Notes: generated from the letters alone by a model not told the origin. Numbered from the stretch's first letter, positions 50,762 to 59,009 are shown. The stretch is 64,000 nt of DNA from Bacillota bacterium (GCA_009779975.1 WRAY01000002.1:43106-107105); one strand, 5' to 3'. Program-made: numbers and translations.

Positions 50762-51648
50762 TGGGAAAAGTATATGAGTCGGATTTTGCGTTAATTTTTG
50801 GATTGCCCGGTGTTGGAAAAACTGCTTTTATGACTGCATTGATAATTGAGGCAATGACAAAAAAGAAAGCAGAGTCCCTTTATCAGAGTAGAAAAATTGT
50901 TGCTCAGATGAACAAAGGCGGCTTTAAATTCACAATGCCTGACAATCATTTAGTCTATGCAGATTATAAAGTCAAGACACTTAGAGAGGAGTCCCACGAC
51001 CTTAATTTGCAAACTTTAGGGTTGCCTTCAAAAAACAATCCTAATGCACAAATTTTGCCACCTGCTGCCTTTCTTTTTATTGATGAGGGTCAAAATGTGT
51101 TTGACTCTCGAAAAAGAATGAGTAGAGCCTTGAGTTATTTTTTTGAACTCCGCCGACACAATGACTTGTCAATCTACATAGCATGTCAGCGTTCAAAACT
51201 TATTGACCTTAATGTGAGAGAGTTGGTTAGCAAAATTTATGAGATAGTCAAAATGACCCATAAATACGATAGGTGGGGTTGCCTTAAAAGCACTACATGG
51301 CATTACAATGTTTTTGACAATTGCTTTTTAGTTGACCAATATCTATCAAGCGGAAAAACCGACAACAAAGCAAGGCGTGAAAAATTCACTTTTAAAGGCA
51401 ATGTCTTCAAGTTTTATAACCATCAACACGGCAGACCCGCATTTTATAACGGTGCATATGATCGGGACTTTGATTTGCCTAAAAAGAAATCGTTTGAGGA
51501 AATAAGGAAAAAGCCTGTTGTCGACCTGTCGGTTGAAGGCATGAAGAAATATAACGAACTCCATATATTCCACGAAGAGGAAAAAGAAGATGACCGAAAT
51601 ATCCAAAACGGAAATAGAAAACAGCATGAGCGAAAGTCCGACAATTAA
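50761..51648 (+). CDS. Zot/pI-family ATPase (filamentous phage assembly type)
   Basis: The 295-residue protein has Walker A GLPGVGKTA (about 14-22) and Walker B AAFLFIDEGQNVFDSR (near 101-116), followed by FFELRRHNDLSIYIACQ and LIDLNVRELV, which match the Zot pattern of DEaQ, HRH-G-DI and ID-VR-LV segments. In filamentous phages this ATPase drives virion assembly and export through the membrane. Unlike CTX Zot it lacks a membrane helix after the ATPase domain; the 57-aa protein just upstream may supply one. Its start codon shares a base with the preceding stop. Confidence 0.78.
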   Translation: MGKVYESDFALIFGLPGVGKTAFMTALIIEAMTKKKAESLYQSRKIVAQMNKGGFKFTMPDNHLVYADYKVKTLREESHDLNLQTLGLPSKNNPNAQILPPAAFLFIDEGQNVFDSRKRMSRALSYFFELRRHNDLSIYIACQRSKLIDLNVRELVSKIYEIVKMTHKYDRWGCLKSTTWHYNVFDNCFLVDQYLSSGKTDNKARREKFTFKGNVFKFYNHQHGRPAFYNGAYDRDFDLPKKKSFEEIRKKPVVDLSVEGMKKYNELHIFHEEEKEDDRNIQNGNRKQHERKSDN

Positions 51649-52240
51649 CATTCGGACAGAAGGTCGAGGGCTTAGACTCAAAGACTTTTTTAAATCATTC
51701 TTTAAAGGTGTTGCAAGTGTTCCCGGCAAAATCCACAAATTTTTCTTTCCGCCTCAAATTATAGAGGATTTAGGCGGTTATCAATATGTCGGGGACTGTC
51801 GCAATGCTGATGTAACAAGCCTTTTTGAAATAGCAGACATGCTAGAGTCAATGGGAAAGCCGGGTCGGGACATTCTCAATTTTTCTGCTAAAACAATACT
51901 AGAGAGACACAAACGGCAAACAAAGACATGTTTCACACATCGAGAGGGTGATCAGTGCAAAAAACTTGTCCCCGACAGCGACTACTACAAAGGTTACAAA
52001 TTGACAAAAAACATTGACCTGTCAAATGCTGATGTCAGACTCAATGAGGGTGATGGCACGGTTGAAGTGAATTTTGAGGTTATCAAGGAAGAGTTAAAAA
52101 AAGACCCAACCTTGATTGAAAAAATAAAACAGGAACTCTTGAGTCGTTCATCGGAATCAAAAGAGGTTGCTGTGACGGTTTCAGACGGAAAAGAGGTTGA
52201 AAATACGACTGAAAACAGTCGGATAGAGGGGTGGAACTAA
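51590..52240 (+). CDS. Hypothetical protein translationally linked to the Zot gene
   Basis: The 216-residue protein overlaps the 3' end of the ATPase gene by 59 bp. It has a basic, amphipathic stretch (LRLKDFFKSFFKGVASVPGK, then IHKFFFPP) and a charged, helical C-terminal half with no membrane helix. Two Cys (KTCFTH, DQCKK) are present. I recognise no family. The overlap suggests a role tied to the ATPase. GAAGATG-type purine-rich sequence precedes the start. Confidence 0.65.
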   Translation: MTEISKTEIENSMSESPTINIRTEGRGLRLKDFFKSFFKGVASVPGKIHKFFFPPQIIEDLGGYQYVGDCRNADVTSLFEIADMLESMGKPGRDILNFSAKTILERHKRQTKTCFTHREGDQCKKLVPDSDYYKGYKLTKNIDLSNADVRLNEGDGTVEVNFEVIKEELKKDPTLIEKIKQELLSRSSESKEVAVTVSDGKEVENTTENSRIEGWN

Positions 52241-52352
52241 CGATATAATGCGTTAAAACACGGCACAAATGCCGTTTTACATAGATAACTAGCCGTATTT
52301 TGTGAAAAATCAAGGCACACTTTTTTAATGCCTTATGGCAAAAGGAGCAAAA

Positions 52353-53084
52353 GTGGAAGAAAAAAGTAGTGAAAATGTTTCAATTATAAGAAAATTATTC
52401 AAAGATAAGACTATTTGCTGGGGAGCAAAATTTCTATATGGAAAGATAGAAAATCTTGCTCTTAACAACGAAGGATTTTGCTATGCAACTGATGATTTTT
52501 TTAAAAAAGAATATGAAATGTCTGAAAGAAATGTTAGTCGATGGTTAAAAAAATTAATCGATGGTGGCTACATCGTAAAAGAGAAAAAGTTGCGATTTAG
52601 AAGAATGGTTCGTGTGCTAATCCCAAAAATTTTTATCAATTTTTCGGACAAAATTGTCCAAGAAGATGGACAAAATTGTCTGAAAAAAAAGACAAAAATG
52701 TCCGCTTGCAACTATATGAGAAGAAAAAGTGAGATAAATAGTGAGAGAGACGGCAAAAGTCGTGCGACATCAGAAGAGGTCAAACAACTCTTTTCTTTTC
52801 TCTCTCGTGATTTAGTTTTTAGTGAGAAAGACTTGATTTTTTCAAAAGAAGAGTATTCTCAACTTATCGAAAAAATCAAAGAGAGTGAGTGGCTCATGAT
52901 GCACCCACAAATTAATTTTCTTTCATGGATAAATAAACATTCGTTTAATATTTTGAAAGGAAAGCATGACAATCATGACTATAAAAAGAAAGATAAATCA
53001 CCGAACATGACATTTGTTTCTCGCAAACAAAGTGAGGAGGAAACTAATGACCTGTTCGGTAGGCTTGACGATTTATTATTTTAA
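52353..53084 (+). CDS. Winged-helix replication-type protein
   Basis: The 243-residue product contains a winged helix: ICWGAKFLYGKIENLALNNE, FKKEYEMSERNVSRWLKKLI, GGYIVKEKK. This pattern occurs in phage replisome organisers and plasmid RepA-type initiators. The start GTG 52353 is preferred because AAAGGAG lies 5 nt upstream; an in-frame ATG at 52335 contains that site. No rolling-circle Rep motifs (HUH, Tyr pair) are present, so how the element replicates is unclear. A hairpin (52256-52278) precedes the gene. Confidence 0.7.
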   Translation: MEEKSSENVSIIRKLFKDKTICWGAKFLYGKIENLALNNEGFCYATDDFFKKEYEMSERNVSRWLKKLIDGGYIVKEKKLRFRRMVRVLIPKIFINFSDKIVQEDGQNCLKKKTKMSACNYMRRKSEINSERDGKSRATSEEVKQLFSFLSRDLVFSEKDLIFSKEEYSQLIEKIKESEWLMMHPQINFLSWINKHSFNILKGKHDNHDYKKKDKSPNMTFVSRKQSEEETNDLFGRLDDLLF

Positions 53085-53287
53085 ATCGTCTTAACCAAAA
53101 AAAAAATCAAAACCAAAAAAAATTTTAATGAAGCAAAGCGAATTAAAATTTTTTGTAGGTTTCATCAGCCAAAAAAACAAGTCCAAAACCAAGCAAAAAA
53201 AATAAAGTCAAAACAAGAGAAAAAAAACAAGTCCCCAAAAACAATGTCAAAACAGGCGGTGCAAAATCGTCAAAGGAAAAAAATATT

Positions 53288-53746
53288 ATGAGCAAAATTG
53301 AAAAAAAAGTCAACAAAGAAATTGTCAACTATGTTGTTGCTGTGTTAAGCGGCACAACAAAAAGTAATTTCAAGTTAATTGCTGTTTCTAATCGTGAGGC
53401 TAAAGACATCAAAAAATTGACGGATATAGACATAAAAGATTTTTCACGCTATTTAATCCCCGATAGCGTGCGGCATATCATCAAGAGGCATGGGGTGAAA
53501 GGGTCTGCTGACAGTTCCATGCAGGACATTGACGATATAGCAATAATGGAGTATGTTTTGGCAAACTATGACACTATCACACTTCTTGAAAAAGGTGCTA
53601 GACCATTCTTAAACAAAGACGGCACGCATGCAAAAGCTGTCAGATACCAAAAGAAAATTAACGGAAACTATTACATTGCTGAGGCAATCCCCGACACAAA
53701 GAAAAAAGAACTTATTGTCATGACTGCATATAAAAGTGCAAAATAA
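53288..53746 (+). CDS. PBECR-type nuclease domain protein
   Basis: The 152-residue protein carries the pattern of phage Barnase-EndoU-ColicinE5/D-RelE-like (PBECR) domains: RYLIPDSVRHIIKRHG near residues 55-70, then a beta sheet with YQKKINGNYYIAEAI and LIVMTAYKSAK at the end. The two His residues of HIIKRH are the likely catalytic positions. In tailed phages such domains are linked to head proteins; here it stands alone. AAAGGA precedes the ATG. The target is unknown. Confidence 0.65.
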   Translation: MSKIEKKVNKEIVNYVVAVLSGTTKSNFKLIAVSNREAKDIKKLTDIDIKDFSRYLIPDSVRHIIKRHGVKGSADSSMQDIDDIAIMEYVLANYDTITLLEKGARPFLNKDGTHAKAVRYQKKINGNYYIAEAIPDTKKKELIVMTAYKSAK

Positions 53747-53817
53747 AAACCCCAACAAGATGCGACATGGCATAAGCCCTTGTGCGAAACGCCCAAAGCG
53801 ACTCTTGTTGAGGTTTT
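53746..53817. other. 72-bp three-way-junction-like hairpin
   Basis: AAAACCCCAACAAGA (53746-53760) and TCTTGTTGAGGTTTT (53803-53817) pair over 14 of 15 bp. The enclosed 42 nt hold two smaller hairpins (ACATGGC/GCCCTTGT and GCG/CGC). In a filamentous-phage context such large intergenic hairpins serve as packaging signal or strand origin; a terminator for the nuclease gene is the simpler alternative. Confidence 0.45.
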
Positions 53818-53836
53818 CAATAACAGTATACACTGC

Positions 53837-53868
53837 TTTTTCAAAAAAGTCAACACTTTTTTGAAAAA
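53837..53868. terminator. Perfect 14-bp hairpin before the SSB-like gene
   Basis: TTTTTCAAAAAAGT (53837-53850) pairs perfectly with ACTTTTTTGAAAAA (53855-53868), loop CAAC. It is A/T-rich; it could act as a terminator in either direction or as a binding site. Confidence 0.5.
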
Positions 53869-53898
53869 AACTTAAAAAAATTATTCGAGGTGAAAATC

Positions 53899-54333
53899 AT
53901 GTCAAAAGTAGACAAACTTATTGAAAAAATCATGCAATTAGAGGAATTTAAAGAGTGTGATTTTATTAACATTCAAATAGCAAAAGGCTATGTCAAAGGT
54001 GATGTCACTATAGACACAGCAAGCAACGGCAAAAAATACAGCCGTGTTAGTATTGGTGTTGACCGTGACGGAAAAACAAAAGACGGCAATAAAAGCACTG
54101 ATTACATTGTCAATCAATTTTGGAGCGACAGAGCAGAAAAACTAGTTTCAACAAAGGTCAAAAGCGGTGACTTTTTTTGTGTTATCGGCTCAGTCCAAAA
54201 CAACAAAGGAAAAACAAGGTGTCCTAAGTGTAAGCAATTTGTGTCGTGTTGTGGCGAAGACATTAGAGTAACGCATTCTGTCAACCATGAAAAAAAGTTC
54301 ATGGTCTTTAAAAGAGAGGCGGTAAATGACTAA
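53899..54333 (+). CDS. Single-stranded-DNA-binding-like protein with C-terminal Cys cluster
   Basis: The 144-residue protein resembles an OB-fold SSB: GYVKGDVTIDTASNGKKY, VSIGVDRD, TDYIVNQFWSDRAEKL, VKSGDFFCVIGSVQ. A Cys cluster (TRCPKCKQF, SCCGED) near 110-123 may bind zinc and is not usual in bacterial SSB. The acidic C-terminal tip of host SSB is missing. ATG 53899 is chosen because GAGGTG lies 6 nt upstream. Next to a replication-type gene, it probably coats phage or plasmid single strands. Confidence 0.65.
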   Translation: MSKVDKLIEKIMQLEEFKECDFINIQIAKGYVKGDVTIDTASNGKKYSRVSIGVDRDGKTKDGNKSTDYIVNQFWSDRAEKLVSTKVKSGDFFCVIGSVQNNKGKTRCPKCKQFVSCCGEDIRVTHSVNHEKKFMVFKREAVND

Positions 54334-54353
54334 CACAAAAAGGAGAAAAGAAA

Positions 54354-56114
54354 ATGAAACAACAACCTAGATTTTATGATGAAATCATAGTTGACCACTT
54401 TTGCGGTGGTGGCGGAGCAAGCACCGGGATAGAATTTGCAACAGGACGGATTGTTGATGTTGCGGTCAATCATGACTTGGCAGCAATCGGAATGCATGAA
54501 CTAAATCACCCCTTCACTATACATCATCACAAGAATGTTTTTGAGGTTGACCCCATTACTGCAACAATGGGGCGTCCTGTCGGCTTGATGTGGCTCTCGC
54601 CGGACTGCACGCATTTCAGCCGTGCAAAGGGCGGAACGCCTGTCAAGAAACAAATTAGAGGTCTTGCGTGGCTTGCGTTGAAATGGGCGTCAGCAGTCAG
54701 ACCACGAGTTATCATGCTTGAAAATGTGCCGGAGTTTCTCTCATGGTGTCCGGTTAAAAACGGCTATCCTATCAAGGCAAGAAGCGGCGAAACTTTCAAA
54801 CAGTTTGTTTCTCACTTACAAAATCTCGGATATGCCGTTGAATGGCGTGTTCTCTCGGCTTGTGATTACGGTGCCGGGACTTCTCGCAAAAGATTGTATC
54901 TTGTGGCAAGATGTGACGGCAAGCCTATTGTCTTTCCTGCTCCCACGCATGGCGAGGGATTAAAGCCGAAAGTCCCGGCGTCACAATTTATTGACTTTTC
55001 TTTGCGTGGTAACAGTATTTTTAATCGTAAAAAACCGCTTGCGGAAGCAACAATGAAACGCATTGCAAAAGGACTGGACAAGTTCACTATCAAAAGCAAA
55101 AAGCCTTTTATTATTCAATCACAATTTAACAATCAACCGCAAAATGCAGAAAAACCATTGACAACGGTTTGCGGTGTTAACAAACATTTTGTTGTCTCCC
55201 CCCACATCTCAAAATACTTTAGCGGCGAACATCAAGCCGGGAGTGCTGCAAACGAACCTCTGGGGACTGTGACGGCAATTGACCACAACGCACTTGCCAT
55301 GCCTTATTTAGTTCAAATAGGACAAAACGGCTTTGCCGGTGACAATCGTTCATCTAGCATTGAACAGCCTATTAAAACAACTTGTGTCAAAAACGAGCAT
55401 TGTTTTTTATCTCCGCACCTCATTCAATATCATTCAGAGACAAGCGACAAAAACAACCGTGCCTATTCTCTTGATGAACCATTAAAAGTCATTGATACTA
55501 ACCCTCGTTATGGATTGTCGACCGCAAACATAATCAGATACTACAAAGGTGATGACCACGCTTGTGATGTCAAAAAGCCTTTAGGGACTGTGACGGTTGA
55601 ACCTCGTTTCTACCTTCAAGAAAATCATTTATGTGTCTTGAGAAAAAATGCTGATTGCAAAAGCGTTGATGAGCCGCTTCCGACCCTTACAACTTCCGAA
55701 CACTTCGCACACATTAGAACCTACATAACACGATATGAAGGCACACAAAACTTGCACAACTGGTCACAAATTAGAGAACTCTTAAATGCTCATGCCGGGT
55801 ATTCGATAGCGGAAAATGAAATTTTGATAATTGAGATTGACGGCGTTTCTTTCTTCATCTCGGACATTGAAATGCGAATGCTGTCTCCAAAAGAACTCTA
55901 CGGCTGTCAAGGTTTTCCCCCTGACTACGATTTTGAACACGCTAAAATAAACGGTGTTGTAGTTAAACTCTCAAAAGCAGAACAAGTCAAAAAAGTTGGC
56001 AACTCTGTTTGTCCACCTGTCGCAAAAGCACTTGTCGAAGCAAATCTTCCCGAATACAAACTCAAAAATCCCATAAACACCATGAAAGAATTATTAAATG
56101 AGGTGGCTGCTTAA
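54354..56114 (+). CDS. Orphan C5-cytosine DNA methyltransferase with repeated target region
   Basis: The 586-residue enzyme has motif I (DHFCGGGGASTGIEFA, near 10-27), a catalytic loop SPDCTHFSRAKGG in which SPDC replaces the usual PPC, the ENV motif (MLENVPEFLSWCP) and final motifs GCQGFPPDY and VGNSVCPPVAKAL. Between about 250 and 460 there are six repeats of roughly 40 residues with the consensus EPLxTVT (EKPLTTV, NEPLGTVT, EQPIKTT, DEPLKVI, KKPLGTVT, DEPLPTLT). It should methylate cytosine in element DNA, probably against restriction. No restriction enzyme gene accompanies it. AGGAGAAAAG precedes the ATG. Confidence 0.88.
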   Translation: MKQQPRFYDEIIVDHFCGGGGASTGIEFATGRIVDVAVNHDLAAIGMHELNHPFTIHHHKNVFEVDPITATMGRPVGLMWLSPDCTHFSRAKGGTPVKKQIRGLAWLALKWASAVRPRVIMLENVPEFLSWCPVKNGYPIKARSGETFKQFVSHLQNLGYAVEWRVLSACDYGAGTSRKRLYLVARCDGKPIVFPAPTHGEGLKPKVPASQFIDFSLRGNSIFNRKKPLAEATMKRIAKGLDKFTIKSKKPFIIQSQFNNQPQNAEKPLTTVCGVNKHFVVSPHISKYFSGEHQAGSAANEPLGTVTAIDHNALAMPYLVQIGQNGFAGDNRSSSIEQPIKTTCVKNEHCFLSPHLIQYHSETSDKNNRAYSLDEPLKVIDTNPRYGLSTANIIRYYKGDDHACDVKKPLGTVTVEPRFYLQENHLCVLRKNADCKSVDEPLPTLTTSEHFAHIRTYITRYEGTQNLHNWSQIRELLNAHAGYSIAENEILIIEIDGVSFFISDIEMRMLSPKELYGCQGFPPDYDFEHAKINGVVVKLSKAEQVKKVGNSVCPPVAKALVEANLPEYKLKNPINTMKELLNEVAA

Positions 56115-56332
56115 TGAAAATTCTAAGAGTATATACGAGGCGTGTTGCAGGATATAAAAATAATAAGATGATAATTATAGGTTTTCCGCCATTCGCACAA
56201 CTTATTCCGCACCACGAAGAAGTTAATATTTTTGTAAAACTAAACTACAACAAGAAAAAAACTTCTGAACTATTGATAGCATGGAAAGGGGTCGCTGAGA
56301 AGCCTATTAAATTAATTGAACTTGCAAAATGA
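56114..56332 (+). CDS. Hypothetical 72-aa basic protein coupled to the methyltransferase
   Basis: The start codon overlaps the stop of the methyltransferase gene (TAATG). The product (MKILRVYTRRVAGYKNNKMI) is small, basic and beta-rich with no membrane helix; the family is not recognised. Its position between a DNA methyltransferase and a radical SAM gene suggests a common operon. Confidence 0.6.
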   Translation: MKILRVYTRRVAGYKNNKMIIIGFPPFAQLIPHHEEVNIFVKLNYNKKKTSELLIAWKGVAEKPIKLIELAK

Positions 56333-56351
56333 AAAAGGAAATTTATTTTTT

Positions 56352-57308
56352 ATGAAATATATAAAAAGAATAGCGATTCACGATGCTGAGCAAGATCATA
56401 TGCCAAGCAAAACATTCCCAAACTTTACACTTATGAAAATCAGTGCATGGCATAAAAAACAAGGTGACAGCGTGGAGTGGTTTTGTGCGATTAACAAAAA
56501 GAACTATGACTTAGTGTATTCAAGCAAGGTTTTTGACTTTACTCCCGAAAATGAGTATTTGTCCGAAGGCACTATCAAGGGCGGCACCGGATACGGCATT
56601 TACAATAAACTGCCCTTGGAAGTTGACGGAATGTTTCCCGACTATTCCATTTATCCGGCATGTGATTTTGCAATAGGCTTTTTAACTCGCGGTTGTATTC
56701 GGGCGTGTGATTGGTGCGTTGTTCCTAAAAAAGAGGGTAACATCAAGCCGTATAAATCAATACGAGAGGTTGTGCGGCACGACACAAACAAGATAGTGTT
56801 CATGGACAACAATGTGCTTGCGTGTCAGCACGGCATAGAACAATTGAAAGAACTAGCGAAAACGGATTACTCGGTGGATTTTAACCAAGGCTTAGACATT
56901 CGATTATTAACGCCGGAGATTGCAGAAAATTTAAGTCAGATTAACTGGACTAGGTTCATTCGTTTTTCTTGCGACAGCATTTCACAGATTGAGTATTTTG
57001 AAAGAGTTATGCCGTTATTCAAAAAATACAAGTGGCTCAGCAAAATTTCAATCTATTTGCTCGTTCGCCGTGACACGCATGACGCCGAATTTCGCTTGAG
57101 GACACTTTATAATCTTAACAAAAATTTTCACTTTTACCCACAATCAGAACGCAACAATGGAGTAGAGCCAAGTTACGCACAAAAAGAATTTTCAGAACGC
57201 TTCACTAAAGGCTACTCCTACAGAAAAGAATCTTGGCAAGAATATTGCATCAAAAGAGGTTTTGAAGAAAGGAGATATAGAATTATGAGTAAAACAAAAA
57301 GGAACTAA
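56352..57308 (+). CDS. Radical SAM protein
   Basis: The 318-residue protein has the iron-sulfur motif CX3CX2C in TRGCIRACDWCVVP (about residues 110-123) and later segments typical of the radical SAM barrel (DNNVLA, VDFNQGLDIRLL, ISIYLLVRRDTHD). It should bind a 4Fe-4S cluster and SAM and generate a 5'-deoxyadenosyl radical. The substrate is unknown; next to DNA methyltransferases in a mobile element, nucleic-acid modification is a reasonable guess. ATG 56352 is chosen because the upstream part of the frame overlaps the previous gene. Confidence 0.8.
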   Translation: MKYIKRIAIHDAEQDHMPSKTFPNFTLMKISAWHKKQGDSVEWFCAINKKNYDLVYSSKVFDFTPENEYLSEGTIKGGTGYGIYNKLPLEVDGMFPDYSIYPACDFAIGFLTRGCIRACDWCVVPKKEGNIKPYKSIREVVRHDTNKIVFMDNNVLACQHGIEQLKELAKTDYSVDFNQGLDIRLLTPEIAENLSQINWTRFIRFSCDSISQIEYFERVMPLFKKYKWLSKISIYLLVRRDTHDAEFRLRTLYNLNKNFHFYPQSERNNGVEPSYAQKEFSERFTKGYSYRKESWQEYCIKRGFEERRYRIMSKTKRN

Positions 57309-57381
57309 TAATAAAAGCAGTAGGGAAGTGTTGAACAGTGAAAAAATGCTCAAGTTTTAAAACTTCAGCATTTGTATAAAT

Positions 57382-57672
57382 TTACTTTGTATGTATTGGT
57401 TTTTTCATCACATGGCGGATATGGTGAATTTTTACTTCTTTTACTTTTTCATGCACTGAATAAAAAATGAAGTGACTGCGATATAGTATCCAATATTTAT
57501 TTGTTCCGATTTTCTTTCCACGCTTTGGACTTAGTTTTAAACTGTTTATTTTTCTTTCTAGTCCATCACAATAGTCATTCGCAATGTTTACACTATCTTT
57601 TGCAATGTGAAGAAAAATACCTAATAAATCTCTTTCAGACCTGTCTGATTGGAAAATGGTATATTTCACCAC
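57382..57672 (-). CDS. RelE/ParE-type toxin
   Basis: The 96-residue protein fits the ParE/RelE fold: FQSDRSERDLLGIFLHIAKD at the start, NSLKLSPKRGKKIGTNKYW in the middle and YRSHFIFYSVHEKVKEVKIHHIRH at the end. ParE members poison gyrase, RelE members cut mRNA; ParE-like is favoured. It starts with GTG 57672, 2 nt after the antitoxin stop. The pair is transcribed against its neighbours. Confidence 0.85.
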   Translation of the reverse strand: MVKYTIFQSDRSERDLLGIFLHIAKDSVNIANDYCDGLERKINSLKLSPKRGKKIGTNKYWILYRSHFIFYSVHEKVKEVKIHHIRHVMKKPIHTK

Positions 57673-57674
57673 AA

Positions 57675-57947
57675 TTAAGCACCTGCCTTTTTAAAAGTGT
57701 TGATATATGAACGCACTCTTGCAAAAACCTCGTCATTACCCGAATATCTGCCATTCTTAAAATCTTCTTCCGACTCTGCAATGGCTTGGTTAATTTCTGT
57801 CATTTCTTCATCGCTAAAATCAATATCCATCATTGGATTAACTTCTGCTTTAAATTCACCGCTTTTAATATAAAAATCTTTGCCAAGTGCAATAGCATTA
57901 GCAATTTGTTGCATGTCTGATAAATTATATGTCTGTAAATTTTCCAT
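57675..57947 (-). CDS. Antitoxin of the ParE-type pair
   Basis: The 90-residue product (MENLQTYNLSDMQQIANAIA) has an N-terminal part with possible DNA-binding helices and an acidic helical C-terminus (FSDEEMTEINQAIAESEEDF) that should wrap the toxin. ATG 57947 is chosen because AAGGAG lies 11 nt upstream. Gene order antitoxin-toxin with a 2-nt gap is standard. The family is not named with certainty. Confidence 0.75.
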   Translation of the reverse strand: MENLQTYNLSDMQQIANAIALGKDFYIKSGEFKAEVNPMMDIDFSDEEMTEINQAIAESEEDFKNGRYSGNDEVFARVRSYINTFKKAGA

Positions 57948-58030
57948 AAAATTTTTACTCCTTACCTTAATATATGCAAAGTATATCATGAATTCTTGTC
58001 ACTGTCAAGAGTTTTAAACAAAATTTTTTT

Positions 58031-58717
58031 ATGAACCTAAAACTTAACAAACTACATAACCTTGATTGCATGGAAGGAATGCGTGACATTCCAGACAAGT
58101 TTTTTGAACTTGCTATCGTTGATCCGCCTTATGGCAGTGATTCGGAAAAAAATGAGTTAGGCTGTCATTTTAACGGAAGGGGGCGAGGTGCAAAATATAA
58201 AATAGAGAGGATAGGCGGAACATGGCAGAAAAAATATGAAGGGAAAATAAATCACTGGGACATCGCACCTAGTCAAAAATATTTTGACGAGTTGTTCAGA
58301 GTTAGCAAAAATCAAATTATTTTTGGCGGCAATTATTTTGCACTGCCTCAAACAAGGTGCTTCATAGTATGGGACAAAAAGCAACATGAAAACTTCACAA
58401 TGGCAATGGCTGAATACGCATGGACAAGTTTTAACGAAAACGCAAAAATCTTTCGTCATGTTCCCCGAGGCACTGCTCAAGAACCACGCTTCCACCCCAC
58501 ACAAAAGCCTGTCGCTCTCTATGAATGGCTGCTAAACAAATACGCAAAGCCCGGTGATAAAATACTAGACACTCATGTAGGCAGTGCAAGCAGTCTCATA
58601 GCATGCCATAAACTAGGCTTTCAATTCCTAGGTTTTGAGTTGGACGAAACTTACTTTAGGTTGGCAACTGATAGACTAAACAAAGCCAAGGCTCAAGTAA
58701 GTTTGTTTGATAGATAA
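58031..58717 (+). CDS. Orphan DNA methyltransferase, N6-adenine or N4-cytosine (beta class)
   Basis: The 228-residue enzyme has the catalytic DPPYGS motif (about 31-36) near the start and the SAM motif TQKPVALYEWLLNKYAKPG... ILDTHVGSASSLIACHKLG near the end, the motif order of beta-class methyltransferases. It begins LNKLHNLDCMEGMRDIPDKF, typical of phage-borne enzymes. No restriction partner is present. It probably protects element DNA or marks regulatory sites. The Shine-Dalgarno site is weak. Confidence 0.9.
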   Translation: MNLKLNKLHNLDCMEGMRDIPDKFFELAIVDPPYGSDSEKNELGCHFNGRGRGAKYKIERIGGTWQKKYEGKINHWDIAPSQKYFDELFRVSKNQIIFGGNYFALPQTRCFIVWDKKQHENFTMAMAEYAWTSFNENAKIFRHVPRGTAQEPRFHPTQKPVALYEWLLNKYAKPGDKILDTHVGSASSLIACHKLGFQFLGFELDETYFRLATDRLNKAKAQVSLFDR

Positions 58718-58839
58718 ATAAAAATGTCCTCAAAAAGATAAAGAAAAAATTAGTTAATAATAACGGATAAGAGGGAAAACAATAAAAAACACCTCAAAAA
58801 TAATTGTAAAACAAAGAATAAAAAAATTTGTTCATTTAG

Positions 58840-58868
58840 TTGCAATGATTTGAAAAAAATGCTAGAAT
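58840..58868 (+). promoter_or_regulatory. Strong promoter of a candidate RNA gene
   Basis: TTGCAA (58840-58845), 17 bp, extended -10 TGCTAGAAT (TAGAAT 58863-58868). The expected start is near 58875 and no translation start follows. Confidence 0.65.
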
Positions 58869-58874
58869 AACAAT

Positions 58875-59009
58875 GTCACGCAATAATTTTAAAGAATGTA
58901 GTGAATTCTGCCTATCAGACTATTCTCCCCGATATTATTCATGATTGTGTCGCAACAATTATGAGATAGTCATTTGGTGTGCGTCTTTTAATCGTGACGC
59001 ACTTTTTTT
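58875..59009 (+). ncRNA. Candidate structured small RNA, about 135 nt
   Basis: The region runs from a strong promoter to an intrinsic terminator (GTGCGTC 58979-58985 with GACGCAC 58996-59002, then seven T). It has no reading frame of note. It can form a stem GACTAT/ATAGTC (58918-58923 with 58965-58970) enclosing ATTGT/ACAAT, and GAAT/ATTC near 58894-58907. I cannot assign it to a known RNA family. The rest of the 58718-59148 gap is AT-rich, with a second hairpin (CTTGC/GCAAG, near 59093-59108). Confidence 0.5.

Noticed and set aside
52353..53084. Rolling-circle replication initiator
   Set aside because: No HUH motif or conserved tyrosine pattern; only a winged-helix domain is visible.
53098..53287. 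Lys-rich coding frame before the nuclease gene
   Set aside because: A-rich DNA giving poly-Lys-like short frames (25 codons) without an initiation site.
58875..59009. 6S RNA
   Set aside because: Too short and without the long open-promoter-like bulge flanked by two extended stems; left as unassigned RNA.
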